The notes: generated by a model from the sequence alone, not told the origin. 64,000 nucleotides of DNA from Elusimicrobiota bacterium (GCA_003452935.1 DMMY01000007.1:1-64000), one strand, 5' to 3'; counted from the first letter of the stretch, positions 40,452 to 49,517 are shown. Translations and numbers: made by a program.

Positions 40452-40515
40452 GTTGCAACTATAGCTCCTGGAAATGACAATTTTATTACGGGCCGCGGCT
40501 TATTAGTAATTCTTA

Positions 40516-40544
40516 TTGGCAACCGTCTAAGAAAATCATAAAAT
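40516..40544 (+). promoter_or_regulatory. Putative promoter of nifJ
   Basis: TTGGCA (40516-40521), 17-bp spacer, TAAAAT (40539-40544). The ATG is nine bases further. AGGAG (40545-40549) lies between, so either the transcript is nearly leaderless or the true promoter is further upstream and AGGAG is used as ribosome site. Confidence 0.45.
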
Positions 40545-40553
40545 AGGAGCATC

Positions 40554-43500
40554 ATGAAAAAATCCAACTTCGCCGCAATCGACGGAAACGAAGCTGCCGC
40601 CCGCGTGGCCTACGCTCTAAGCGAGGTCATCGCGATCTATCCCATCACCCCCTCCTCCAACATGGGCGAGTCCTCGGACGCCTGGGCCGCCGCCCGCAAG
40701 CCCAACATCTGGGGCGCGGTTCCCACCGTCATCGAGATGCAAAGCGAAGCCGGCGCCTCCGGCGCGCTGCACGGCGCGGTCTCGACCGGCGCTTTGGCCA
40801 CGACGTTTACCTCCAGCCAAGGCCTGCTGCTCATGATCCCGGTCATGTACAAGGTCGGCGGCGAACTCGCTCCCGTGGTCTTCCACGTGGCGGCGCGCAC
40901 CATCGCGACCCATGCCCTTTCCATTTTCGGCGACCATTCCGACGTCATGTCCGTACGCGGCGCGGGTCTGGCCCTGCTTTGCTCCGGCAACGTCCAGGAA
41001 GTCACCGACTTGGGCGCCATCGCCCATGCCGCGACCCTTGAGACCCGACTGCCCTTCGTGCATTTCTTCGACGGATTCAGGACCTCGCACGAGATCCTCA
41101 AGATCCAGACCCTCTCCCCCGAGGACCTGCGCCAACTGGTCGAGCAGAAGTTCATAGACGAACACCGCCGACGGGCCCTCAACCCGGAGCACCCCACGCT
41201 CAAGGGCACGGCCCAAAACCCGGACGCCTTCTTCCAGGCCCGAGAAGCGGCCAACCCCTACTACATAGCCGCTCCGGACAAGATACAGGCCGTCATGGAC
41301 CGCTTCGCCAAGCTCACGGGCCGCGGCTACAAACTCTTCGACTACGTCGGCCACCCGCAGGCCGAACAGATCGTCGTTATGATGGGCTCGGGCTGCGGCG
41401 CGACCGAGGAAGCCGCCGAGGCCCTCAATGCCAAGGGCGGAAAAGTGGGCGTGCTCAAGGTGCGCCTCTACCGGCCTTTCGATTCCAAGCGCTTCGTCGC
41501 GGCCCTGCCCGCCAGCGTCAAGAAGATCGCGGTCCTGGACCGCGCCAAGGAGCCGGGAGGCCTGGACCCGCTGCACCTCGACGTGCTCGCGGCTCTAGAC
41601 GAAGCCTGGTCCAACAATTGGCCCCACCCCACGACCCGGCCCCGCGTCATCGGCGGACGCTACGGCCTTTCCTCCAAGGAATACACCCCGGCCATGGCCG
41701 CGGCGGTCTTCCAGGAGCTCTCCAAGGACAAGCCCAAGAATCCATTCACCGTGGGCATCACCGACGACGTGACCCACTTATCGCTCGACTACGACCCGGG
41801 ATTTTCCACCGAGGCTCCCGAGACCCAGCGCGCGGTCTTCTACGGCCTGGGCGCGGACGGCACCGTGGGCGCCAACAAGAACTCCATCAAGCTCATCGCC
41901 GAGCAGACGGACATGAACGCCCAGGGCTATTTCGTCTACGACTCCAAGAAATCCGGCTCCATGACCATCTCGCATCTGCGCTTCGGGCCCAAGCCCATCC
42001 GGGCCAGCTGCCTGGTCAACCAGGCCCAGTTCGTGGCCTGCCACCAGGAACGCCTCATGGAAACCATCGACGTGGTCAAGGCGGCCGCGCCGGGCGCGAC
42101 CTTCCTGCTCAACTGCGCGGACCCCGAGACCATCTGGACCCGTCTGCCGGCCAACATCAGGAAGTCCATCGTCGAGAAAAAGCTCAAGTTCTACGCCATC
42201 GACGCCTACAAGGTGGCGCGCGAGGCGGGTCTGGGACCGCGCATCAACACGGTCATGCAGACCTGCTACTTCCACATCACCCAACTGCTGCCCGGGTTCA
42301 TGGACCTCATCAAGGGCGCGATCAAAAAGTCCTACTCATCCAAGGGCGAGGCCGTGGTCGCCAAGAACATCAAGGCCGTCGACGGGGCTCTGGCGGGCCT
42401 CATAGAGGTCAAGTACCCGGCCGCCGCCGTGGCCGGGGTCAAGGCCAAGTCCATGGTGCCTGACAACGCCCCGAAATTCGTCAAGGAAGTCACGGCCGAG
42501 CTCATGGCCTACCGCGGCGACGAACTGCCGGTCAGCGCCTTCCCGGCCGACGGCACCTTCCCCACGGGCACGACCAAGTGGGAGAAGCGCGCCATCGCGC
42601 AGACCGTGCCGCATTGGGACCCGTCGCTGTGCATCCAATGCGCCAAGTGCTCATTGGTCTGCCCCCACGCCGCCATCCGGGTCAAGGCCTATCCCGAGGC
42701 CGCCCTGGCCAAGGCGCCCAAGACCTTCGTCAGCACGGCGTACAAGGGCAAGGAGTTTCCGGCCAGCACCAAGTTCACGGTCCAGCTCGCGCCCGAGGAC
42801 TGCACCGGCTGCAACCTCTGCGCGGTCAACTGCCCGGGCAAGGACAAGGCCGACCCCATGCGCAAGGCCCTGATGATGGTCCCGCTGCCGAGCGTCCTGG
42901 AGAAAGAAAAGGCCAACTTCGACTTCTTCCTCACCCTGCCCTATCCCGACCGCCGCAACGTGGCGGTGGCAACGGTCAAGGGCAGCCAGATGCTCGAACC
43001 CCTCTTCGAGTTCTCCGGGGCCTGCGCGGGCTGCGGCGAGACGCCCTACGTCAAGCTCCTCACCCAGCTCGTGGGCGACCGGCTCGTCATCGGCAACGCC
43101 ACGGGCTGTTCCTCCATATACGGAGGCAACCTGCCCACCACGCCCTTCACGGTCAACAAGGAAGGCCGCGGTCCGGCCTGGTCCAATTCGCTCTTCGAGG
43201 ACAACGCCGAGTTCGGCCTGGGCTTCCGCCTGGCCATCGACCAGCAGAAGGAATATGCCGAGTCTTTGCTCAAGCGCTTCGAGCCCCAGATCGGCAAGGA
43301 TCTGGTCGCGGAGCTTCTCTCGGCCAAGCAAAACGACGAGACCGGAATCGCGGCCCAGCGCGAACGCGTGGCCAAGCTGCGCCAAAAGCTCGCCGCGGTC
43401 AAGGACGTCGCGGGCCGGGATCTCGACCAATTGGCCGACGGCCTGGTGCGCAAGAGCGTCTGGATCGTGGGCGGCGACGGCTGGGCCTACGACATCGGCT

Positions 43501-44165
43501 ACGGCGGCCTCGACCATGTCCTGCGCTCCGGCCGCAACGTCAAGGTCCTGGTGCTCGACACCGAGGTCTACTCCAACACCGGCGGCCAGGCCTCCAAGGC
43601 CACGCCGCGCGCGGCCACGGCCCGTTTCGCCGTGAGCGGCAAGAAAACCCCGCGCAAGGATCTGGCTTTGACCGCCCTGGGCTACGGAAACTGCTACGTG
43701 GCGCGCATCGCCATGGGCGCCAGCGACGCGCAGACGGTCAAGGCCTTCGCCGAGGCCGAGGCCTACGACGGCCCGGCCATCATCATCGCCTACAGCCACT
43801 GCATCGCGCACGGCTTCAACATAGAGGAAGGCAAGGGCTTGGAGCACCAGAAGCTGGCCGTGGACTGCGGCTACTGGCCGCTCATCCGCTACAACCCGGA
43901 CCTTCTCCTGCAGGGCAAGAACCCGCTGCAGATCGACTCCAAGCCGGGGAAGATCCCGGTGGAGCAGTACCTCGCGGCCGAACAGCGCTACAAGGTCCTG
44001 CATACCACCAACCCGGAAGAGGCCCATCGCCTGGCGAAACTCGCGGCCGAGGACGTGAAGACCACCTGGAAATGGCTCGACGGCCTGTTCAAGACCTTCG
44101 AACCCGCGCCTGCGGCGCCGACCGCGGCCCAGCCAGATCTGGCCAAGACCTGCCAGAACAACTAG
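40554..44165 (+). CDS. nifJ: Pyruvate:ferredoxin (flavodoxin) oxidoreductase, single-chain
   Basis: A 1203-residue enzyme oxidising pyruvate to acetyl-CoA and CO2 with reduction of ferredoxin or flavodoxin. Domain order: pyrimidine-binding N-domain (AYALSEVIAIYPITPSS...), transketolase-C-like domain (about 255-410), gamma domain (about 420-620), two [4Fe-4S] clusters in CIQCAKCSLVCP (about 692-703) and CTGCNLCAVNCP (about 750-761), then the TPP domain with CAGCGETPYV, GDGWAYDIGYGGLDHVL and DTEVYSNTGGQ. Length is standard for NifJ/Por. It is central to anaerobic carbon metabolism. A perfect terminator follows. Confidence 0.97.
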   Translation: MKKSNFAAIDGNEAAARVAYALSEVIAIYPITPSSNMGESSDAWAAARKPNIWGAVPTVIEMQSEAGASGALHGAVSTGALATTFTSSQGLLLMIPVMYKVGGELAPVVFHVAARTIATHALSIFGDHSDVMSVRGAGLALLCSGNVQEVTDLGAIAHAATLETRLPFVHFFDGFRTSHEILKIQTLSPEDLRQLVEQKFIDEHRRRALNPEHPTLKGTAQNPDAFFQAREAANPYYIAAPDKIQAVMDRFAKLTGRGYKLFDYVGHPQAEQIVVMMGSGCGATEEAAEALNAKGGKVGVLKVRLYRPFDSKRFVAALPASVKKIAVLDRAKEPGGLDPLHLDVLAALDEAWSNNWPHPTTRPRVIGGRYGLSSKEYTPAMAAAVFQELSKDKPKNPFTVGITDDVTHLSLDYDPGFSTEAPETQRAVFYGLGADGTVGANKNSIKLIAEQTDMNAQGYFVYDSKKSGSMTISHLRFGPKPIRASCLVNQAQFVACHQERLMETIDVVKAAAPGATFLLNCADPETIWTRLPANIRKSIVEKKLKFYAIDAYKVAREAGLGPRINTVMQTCYFHITQLLPGFMDLIKGAIKKSYSSKGEAVVAKNIKAVDGALAGLIEVKYPAAAVAGVKAKSMVPDNAPKFVKEVTAELMAYRGDELPVSAFPADGTFPTGTTKWEKRAIAQTVPHWDPSLCIQCAKCSLVCPHAAIRVKAYPEAALAKAPKTFVSTAYKGKEFPASTKFTVQLAPEDCTGCNLCAVNCPGKDKADPMRKALMMVPLPSVLEKEKANFDFFLTLPYPDRRNVAVATVKGSQMLEPLFEFSGACAGCGETPYVKLLTQLVGDRLVIGNATGCSSIYGGNLPTTPFTVNKEGRGPAWSNSLFEDNAEFGLGFRLAIDQQKEYAESLLKRFEPQIGKDLVAELLSAKQNDETGIAAQRERVAKLRQKLAAVKDVAGRDLDQLADGLVRKSVWIVGGDGWAYDIGYGGLDHVLRSGRNVKVLVLDTEVYSNTGGQASKATPRAATARFAVSGKKTPRKDLALTALGYGNCYVARIAMGASDAQTVKAFAEAEAYDGPAIIIAYSHCIAHGFNIEEGKGLEHQKLAVDCGYWPLIRYNPDLLLQGKNPLQIDSKPGKIPVEQYLAAEQRYKVLHTTNPEEAHRLAKLAAEDVKTTWKWLDGLFKTFEPAPAAPTAAQPDLAKTCQNN

Positions 44166-44176
44166 ATCAAGGCAAG

Positions 44177-44216
44177 AAAAACTCCCGAGGCGTCGCGCCT
44201 CGGGAGTTTTTCTTTT
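44177..44216 (+). terminator. Intrinsic terminator of nifJ
   Basis: A 16-bp perfect stem (44177-44192 / 44196-44211), loop TCG, with the A-tract on the left arm and TTTTT-C-TTTT on the right. Twelve bases after the nifJ stop; could work in both directions. Confidence 0.93.
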
Positions 44217-44334
44217 AGCGTCCTGCGGACATGATTTGAGTCCATCACGGACCGGGGCGAGGCGTACAGTGTTGGCGTCCCAAGCGAGCTACGCCCCATG
44301 TCAATGTTCAAACGATTACTGATTCCTGTATAAG

Positions 44335-44361
44335 TATAGGCCTATAAGCTGATGGGCTTAT
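44335..44361. repeat. Palindrome and small hairpin downstream of the exported nucleotidyltransferase-like gene
   Basis: TATAGGCCTATA (44335-44346) is a perfect 12-bp palindrome; ATAAGC/GCTTAT (44344-44349 / 44356-44361) forms an overlapping hairpin. They lie between the nifJ terminator and the convergent minus-strand gene end at 44383, and may end that gene. Rest of 44217-44382: nothing recognised. Confidence 0.35.
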
Positions 44362-44382
44362 GGTCCTCAGCGAAGTAGGGGT

Positions 44383-45066
44383 TTATTCAAGGGGCATGCG
44401 CACGGCTTCACCCGTGCCGAAATATTCCCAGGTCTCGTTGCCGCCGCCGTAAAAAGGGACATGGTCGCCGTAACGGGACTGCCCTTGGCCGAGCACCGAG
44501 TGCAGTTGGACGCGGATGCGGATATCGGCCTCGATCTCGCGCGCGATGGCCTCGCTGTCCGGCCACGACCTCTCGCGCCGGGCCAGCAAGGGCGCCAGAT
44601 CCAAGTCGCTCTGTTGGCTGACCGGCCGGTTTTTCTTGAGGACCGATGCGTGGCCCTTGGCCCGGGAGCCGATGGCGGCCAGATCCAGCAGGTCCTCGCC
44701 GAAATAACGCTTAAGAATGGACACGATCGCGCGAACCTGCTCGCGGTTGACGCCGTAAAGCTTCGTCTCCGGGTCCCGGGCCAGCGGCTCGGCCGCGACA
44801 GAGACCGGGACGGCCTGCTCGCCCTGGACCTGGTCCATGACCGCGGCGCCCGCGCCCCGGACCGCATCAGCCGGCATGCGGACAATTTGCTCGACGGGCA
44901 AGGACACGGCCAGAAGCCGTGAGACCGCGGCCTGTCCGCGCATCGGCACGGCGACATTAAGCGCGGGCAGGCCGCGACAGGAATTTTTGAGCCGCAAAGC
45001 CGGTCCCAAGGCCCAAGCCGGGGCCGCGGCCATGAGCACGGCTGCGGCCAAAGCGGATTTTTTCAT
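44383..45066 (-). CDS. Exported protein with nucleotidyltransferase-like (Pol beta/MNT) motif
   Basis: A 227-residue protein with a clear signal peptide (MKKSALAAAVLMAAAPAWA-L), a 75-residue linker, then a region (about 108-180) with AAIGSRAKG (G133-S134) followed by SDLDL (D154, D156) and a hydrophobic strand ADIRIRVQLH, the layout of MNT-type nucleotidyltransferases. The gap between GS and DxD is longer than usual. Such domains normally act in the cytosol, so export is odd. It begins one base after the stop of the exported PPK2 gene and is surely cotranscribed. Substrate unknown. Confidence 0.6.
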   Translation of the reverse strand: MKKSALAAAVLMAAAPAWALGPALRLKNSCRGLPALNVAVPMRGQAAVSRLLAVSLPVEQIVRMPADAVRGAGAAVMDQVQGEQAVPVSVAAEPLARDPETKLYGVNREQVRAIVSILKRYFGEDLLDLAAIGSRAKGHASVLKKNRPVSQQSDLDLAPLLARRERSWPDSEAIAREIEADIRIRVQLHSVLGQGQSRYGDHVPFYGGGNETWEYFGTGEAVRMPLE

Positions 45067-45067
45067 C

Positions 45068-46321
45068 CTAATCCGGGATCACGACCTTCTCAGGATCAAA
45101 AGCCGGCCGGGGAAACCTAGGGTCCATGGCTTCCAGGGTCTCGCGCAAAATCCGGCCCACGGCATAATTGCGGTACCACTTCTTGTTCGCCGGTATGACA
45201 TGCCAAGGCGCCCAGGGCGTGCTGGTTCGGGCCAGGACCTTGCCGTAGGCGTCCTGGAATTCGTCCCAGCGCTTGCGCGACTCAAGGTCGGCCAGGCTCA
45301 ATTTGTGGCGCTTGACCGGATTATCCCGGCGATCCTCAAGGCGGATCTTTTGCTCATCCTTGGAGATGCCCAAGTAAAACTTAAGAATGGTCACGCCCTT
45401 GGCCGCGAGTTTTTTCTCGAACTCATTGATCTCCTCGTAGCGGGCCTCCACCACGCTCCGGGGCAAGGTCTCGTAGACCTCGGGGACCAGGATATCCTCA
45501 TACTGCGACCGGCTAAAGACGCCTATCTGGCCCGGCGCAGGCAGGGCCTGCCTGATCCGCCAGAGATAATGATGCCTGGCTTCCTTGGGAGTAGGCTTCT
45601 TAAAAGCAGTGGCCTTGAGCCCCAGGGGATTAAGCCCGGCGATCACCCAACGGATGACGCCGTCCTTGCCGGACGTGTCCATGCCTTGCAGGATTACGAG
45701 GATCGATCTCTGGCCCTCAGCCATGAGCTTGTTCTGCAGGTCGAAAATCTTTTTCTTGTCCGCTTCGAGCTGGGCCGCGGCTTTGGCTTTGTGCTTCATC
45801 CCCGGGGTGTGCCCCGGACGGACGCGGGCGAGGTCGACTTGGCCCCGGGGCGCGTAGGGGACGCGAAACTTATCCGCGAAATCTCCCAAAACCGCGGCCG
45901 AAGCTGGCGCCGCGTCCACGGCCGCGGGTCTTCGGCCGTCTTGGTCATAGAACCGCGATAAAGTCGAGGATTGGGCCCCCTGGCCCGCGGCCCGGGAATC
46001 GCTCTCCAAAGACTCTAATGCGGGCAAAACCGCGGTTGCCTCCGTCTGCGGCGCGGCCAGAGGCAGCGCCGGCTGGGCCAGGATATGCGCCGCATTGATG
46101 CCCGACGCCGGATCTAGCACGGATAACATGATGCCCCGGCCGGCGGAAAGGTTCGGCCCGGAGAGCGGCGCGAACTTTGTCGCGCCCAGAACGGAGCCCA
46201 AGCCCGATACTGGGGCGCGGGAAAGGGCCGAGGGCTTGCCGCGCGCGGCCGCAACTCCGGCAAAGGCCGGCCCAGCCGCAAGCAGAACAAAGACGAGCGT
46301 CCGAATGATTGCCGCCATCAC
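45068..46321 (-). CDS. PPK2-family polyphosphate kinase with signal peptide and long N-terminal extension
   Basis: A 417-residue protein. Residues 1-21 look like a signal peptide (IIRTLVFVLLAAGPAFA-G), 22-170 are an Ala/Pro/Ser-rich linker, and 170-417 is a complete PPK2 domain: Walker A LQGMDTSGKDG (about 211-221), FSRSQYEDILVPEV, LKFYLGISKDEQ, the lid RRDNPVKRHKLS and STPWAPWHVIPANKKWYRN. The family transfers phosphate between polyphosphate and nucleotides. An export signal on a PPK2 is unusual. The start is GTG (46321) or ATG (46318), the latter seven bases after TACCCT. Upstream of the nucleotidyltransferase-like gene. Confidence 0.85.
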   Translation of the reverse strand: MMAAIIRTLVFVLLAAGPAFAGVAAARGKPSALSRAPVSGLGSVLGATKFAPLSGPNLSAGRGIMLSVLDPASGINAAHILAQPALPLAAPQTEATAVLPALESLESDSRAAGQGAQSSTLSRFYDQDGRRPAAVDAAPASAAVLGDFADKFRVPYAPRGQVDLARVRPGHTPGMKHKAKAAAQLEADKKKIFDLQNKLMAEGQRSILVILQGMDTSGKDGVIRWVIAGLNPLGLKATAFKKPTPKEARHHYLWRIRQALPAPGQIGVFSRSQYEDILVPEVYETLPRSVVEARYEEINEFEKKLAAKGVTILKFYLGISKDEQKIRLEDRRDNPVKRHKLSLADLESRKRWDEFQDAYGKVLARTSTPWAPWHVIPANKKWYRNYAVGRILRETLEAMDPRFPRPAFDPEKVVIPD

Positions 46322-46426
46322 GGTCAGGGTAGCGGGCGCCGCATCGATCTGCCTGGGCCTTTAGTCCCTTTCCCGGCCGACAAAAGACCCCCTGCTTTTT
46401 TAGTAGCATAATGCCGGAGGAAAACC

Positions 46427-47932
46427 ATGATCAACGCCCGACTCGCGCCTCTCGCAGGACTGGCCGCAGCCGCTTTCTTCATCACGACTCCGGCTTGCCA
46501 AGCGGATGAGGCCTCAGCGGCCGCGAGATTCTCCGCCGCCAAGCGCAGCGAACCAGAACTCGTCGCATTCCTCAAGGGCATGCCCAAGGGCGCGGACCTG
46601 CACAACCATGCCTGGGGCGCGATCTACGCCGAAAACATGCTGGATTTTGCCGTCCGGAACTCTTTCTACATGGACCCAAGCTCTCTCGCTTTCTCAACCC
46701 AGCCAGCCGCGGGCCTGGTCCCGGCCAAGGACTTGCTCTCCAACCGGCCTCTTGCCGCCAAATTCCTGGACGCGGTCAGCATGAGGGGCGGATATCCCGG
46801 CCTGCAAAGCGGCCACGATCACTTCTTCTCCGCTTTCCGCTACTTCGTCGCCTTGCTCGACGCCATGGGCCCGGATCAGCGCCTGGCCGAGGTCATAGGC
46901 CGGGCCAAGGATCAGAATGTCCAATATCTAGAGCTTATGGAGGAGGTCAGTTCGGACTCGGCCACGGAATCCGCGCTTAATGACCCGCCGGTAATCGATG
47001 ACATGGAAAAGGCCTTGGCCGCCATGCGAAAGCGCTTCCCCGCGCTGTTGGCCGACTCCAAAGCCTACCTGGACGCGCGCGACCGGGAAGTCTCCAAGCT
47101 GCTGGGCATAAACGCTCCCGTCACCTCGATCGCAAGCCCCATCCCTATCCGCTACATCTTCACCGTTCCCCGCACCTGGCCGGATTCAAGGTTCTTCGCC
47201 GGCGTGGCCGCGGGCATGGCGCTCATGCAAAATGACGGCCGCGTGGCCGCCGTCAACATGCTCGCTCCTGAAGACGACCCCATTTCCCGACGGAACTTCG
47301 AGTCTCAAATGCGCATGGTCGACTTTCTCTGGAGCCGTTTGGGCCGGCCGAACCTGACCTTGCACGCGGGCGAACTGACCCTGGAATTATCCCCCTTAAG
47401 CGCCATGCGCTCGCGCATCCGCAAGACCGTGGAGCTCGGCCACGCCCGGCGCATCGGCCACGGCGTCTCCATCGCCTGGGAAGACGATTTGCCCGGGCTT
47501 TTGCGCGAGATGAGGCAAAAACGCGTGGCAGTGGAAATCTGCCTGACCAGCAACGAAGGCATTCTCAAAGTCTCGGGCGACCGGCATCCCTTCAACCTAT
47601 ACCGGGCCGCGGGCATCCCCCTGACCATCAACACCGACGACGAAGGCGTCAACCGCAGCAACCTGACCATGGAATTCGTCAAGGCCGCGCGCTCCTTCGA
47701 CCTCTCCTACCGCGACCTCAAGGACTTGGCCCGAAACAGCCTGGAGTATTCCTTCTTGCCCGGCGAGAGCCTCTATCAGGCCGGCGACTACGCGCGGCTG
47801 CGGCCGGAGTTCAGCGGGGTCAGAGCCCTGAATTGGCGGCCGGACGCCCGGGCCCAGGCGCTCCTGGCCAGTTCGGAGAAACTAACGATCCAGGTGCGGC
47901 TGGAGCGCGCCTTCTCGGACTTCGAAAAATAG
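46427..47932 (+). CDS. Secreted adenosine deaminase-like hydrolase (ADGF/ADA2-like)
   Basis: A 501-residue protein with a signal peptide (1-26, cleavage near CQA-D). The amidohydrolase core has KGADLHNHAWG (H59, H61), LTLHAGELTLE (H313, E316), GHARRIGHGVS, VEICLTSNEGIL and LTINTDDEGVNRSNL (the DD pair), the full zinc/catalytic set of adenosine deaminases. Export and length resemble the ADGF/ADA2 branch. It would deaminate adenosine or a related nucleoside outside the cytoplasm. GGAGG precedes the ATG. Divergent from the exported PPK2 operon, 105 bp apart. Confidence 0.85.
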   Translation: MINARLAPLAGLAAAAFFITTPACQADEASAAARFSAAKRSEPELVAFLKGMPKGADLHNHAWGAIYAENMLDFAVRNSFYMDPSSLAFSTQPAAGLVPAKDLLSNRPLAAKFLDAVSMRGGYPGLQSGHDHFFSAFRYFVALLDAMGPDQRLAEVIGRAKDQNVQYLELMEEVSSDSATESALNDPPVIDDMEKALAAMRKRFPALLADSKAYLDARDREVSKLLGINAPVTSIASPIPIRYIFTVPRTWPDSRFFAGVAAGMALMQNDGRVAAVNMLAPEDDPISRRNFESQMRMVDFLWSRLGRPNLTLHAGELTLELSPLSAMRSRIRKTVELGHARRIGHGVSIAWEDDLPGLLREMRQKRVAVEICLTSNEGILKVSGDRHPFNLYRAAGIPLTINTDDEGVNRSNLTMEFVKAARSFDLSYRDLKDLARNSLEYSFLPGESLYQAGDYARLRPEFSGVRALNWRPDARAQALLASSEKLTIQVRLERAFSDFEK

Positions 47933-47953
47933 CCGGCAGGCAGCCCCAGCCGG

Positions 47954-47983
47954 TTGACAAGCCCCGCCGCCAAAACATATCTT
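47954..47983 (+). promoter_or_regulatory. Promoter of the EF-Tu domain-2-like gene
   Basis: TTGACA (47954-47959), 18-bp spacer, TATCTT (47978-47983). Predicted start near 47990; the AGGAGG ribosome site lies at 47997-48003 region just before the ATG at 48008. Confidence 0.6.
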
Positions 47984-48007
47984 CTGCAAAGCAGACCAGG
48001 AGGCATT

Positions 48008-48262
48008 ATGGGCGAGAAGGAAATAGGCAAGATCACGCACTACTTCGGACACGTGTCGGTCGGCGTCATTGCTCTGACCGACACGCTCAAGGTCGGCGAC
48101 ACCATCCATATCAAGGGCGCGCACGACGACATCACGCAGACCGTGGACTCCATGCAGGTGGACCACAAGCCCGTCGTCGAGGCCAAGCCGGGCGATCAGG
48201 TCGGCTTGAAGGTGGCCAACAAGGTCCATCCGCACGACAAGGTCTTCAAGTCGGTCCCCTAG
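48008..48262 (+). CDS. Small translation-elongation-factor-like protein (EF-Tu domain 2 fold)
   Basis: An 84-residue protein equal to a single EF-Tu domain-2-type beta-barrel: IGKITHYFGHVSVGVIALTD, LKVGDTIHIKGAHDDITQTVDSMQVDHKPV, AKPGDQVGLKV, HPHDKVFKS. It belongs to a free-standing small family annotated elsewhere as elongation factor-like; the biochemical role is unknown. It has its own promoter. The ATG at 48008 follows AGGAGG; the 18-codon longer frame overlaps the promoter. Confidence 0.82.
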   Translation: MGEKEIGKITHYFGHVSVGVIALTDTLKVGDTIHIKGAHDDITQTVDSMQVDHKPVVEAKPGDQVGLKVANKVHPHDKVFKSVP

Positions 48263-48289
48263 CGGCTCTGTATTTTCTGATTCGTTTGC

Positions 48290-48318
48290 TTGACTTATCC
48301 CCGGAAGGGTTCTATCAT
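48290..48318 (+). promoter_or_regulatory. Promoter of rmuC
   Basis: TTGACT (48290-48295), 17-bp spacer, TATCAT (48313-48318). The ATG is at 48330, so the leader would be only about five nt with no ribosome site. Confidence 0.6.
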
Positions 48319-48329
48319 GCTTAAGCGCC

Positions 48330-49517
48330 ATGATTTACGCCCTCGCGGCTTTCAACGCCGTCACCATCGGGCTCATCCTTTGGCTCATCCTCTCGCAGCG
48401 CCGCTCCAAGGCTGACCTCGACTCCCTGCAGACCCAGCTTCTGCCCGGTCTCAGGGAAACGCTGGTGCGCTTGGACGAGCGCACCACGGCCGCCGGCCGG
48501 CAGGTCGAGGAGCTGCGGCCGCACATCACGGAATATCTCAACGCCACCAAGGACGAGACCCTGCGCCAGCTGCGCGCCGAGCTCCAGTCCACCAAGGCCG
48601 ATTTCCAGAACAAGACCGATACGGCCGTCTCGTCGATCCAGTCGAGCACCAGCCAGTTCATGGAGGGCCTCAAGGCCGTGACCGGCCAGATCGACAAGCG
48701 CCTGGAAGGCGCCAGCGCCACCCTGGAGGGTCTGCAAAAATCAACGGGGCAACTCATCAGCGGCCTGCAGGGCGTCTCCGAACTGCGCGATGTGTTCCTC
48801 GTGCCCCAGCGCCGCGGGCCCCAGTCCGAGGTCCAGCTGCGCGCGTTGCTGGAAAACATCTTCCCGCGGGAAGTCTTGCAGTTCTCCTATCACCCGGACC
48901 CCGGCGCTTCCGAGCACGTGGAAGCCGCGGTCAAGATCGCTGAGCGCTGGCTGGCCATCGATTCCAAGGCCCATATCGACAAATTCCTGGAGTTTAAAAA
49001 GACCAACGGCCGCAAGGAGAAGACGGCCTTCTTGGGCGCGATAAAGTCCTCCATCGAGGACATCTCCTCCAAGTACATCCGGCCTGAGCGCGGCACGCAC
49101 GATTTCGCCTTCCTCTTCGTGCCCGCGGAGAGCCTTTGGATGGAGATCACCGAGTTCAAGACCGGGGAAGACGCGGGGCCGGACCTGTTCTCTTTTGCCC
49201 GGGCCAAGAAGGTCATCCTGGTCTCGCCGCAGACCCTTTACCCGTATTTGCGCCTGGTCATGGTGGCCATGGCCGGCAAGCAGCTCCAGGAGAAGGCCCA
49301 GGAACTGCACATGAGCCTGCAAGGTCTGCTCACTCGCTTTAAAGAGGTCCGCGACTCCGTGGACAAGGCTTCCAAACAGCTGGGCAACGCCAAGGTGAAC
49401 TTGGACGAGGCGCGCCAAAGCCTGCTCGACTTCGAGACCAGCCTGGCGCGGGGCGTGTCCTTGGCCGCGCCGCAGGCCGCGCCGCTTATAGAAGCCGGGA
49501 CAAGCCAGAACTCTTGA
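48330..49517 (+). CDS. rmuC: DNA recombination protein RmuC
   Basis: A 395-residue protein: an N-terminal membrane anchor (about 3-20), a long coiled coil (about 25-150), and the RmuC nuclease-like domain (about 150-330) with GPQSEVQLRALLENIFP, LAIDSKAHIDKFLEF, YIRPERGTHDFAFLFVPAE and KVILVSPQTLYPYLRLV. The family limits DNA rearrangements and may be a nuclease of the PD-(D/E)XK type. The last bases overlap the TTG of the next gene (TTGA), coupling it to the DUF2779 nuclease. Confidence 0.93.
   Translation: MIYALAAFNAVTIGLILWLILSQRRSKADLDSLQTQLLPGLRETLVRLDERTTAAGRQVEELRPHITEYLNATKDETLRQLRAELQSTKADFQNKTDTAVSSIQSSTSQFMEGLKAVTGQIDKRLEGASATLEGLQKSTGQLISGLQGVSELRDVFLVPQRRGPQSEVQLRALLENIFPREVLQFSYHPDPGASEHVEAAVKIAERWLAIDSKAHIDKFLEFKKTNGRKEKTAFLGAIKSSIEDISSKYIRPERGTHDFAFLFVPAESLWMEITEFKTGEDAGPDLFSFARAKKVILVSPQTLYPYLRLVMVAMAGKQLQEKAQELHMSLQGLLTRFKEVRDSVDKASKQLGNAKVNLDEARQSLLDFETSLARGVSLAAPQAAPLIEAGTSQNS

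Noticed and set aside
42578..44218. 546-codon plus-strand frame inside nifJ
   Set aside because: Out-of-frame shadow of a certain gene; Arg/Gly/Pro-rich composition typical of G+C-rich alternative frames.
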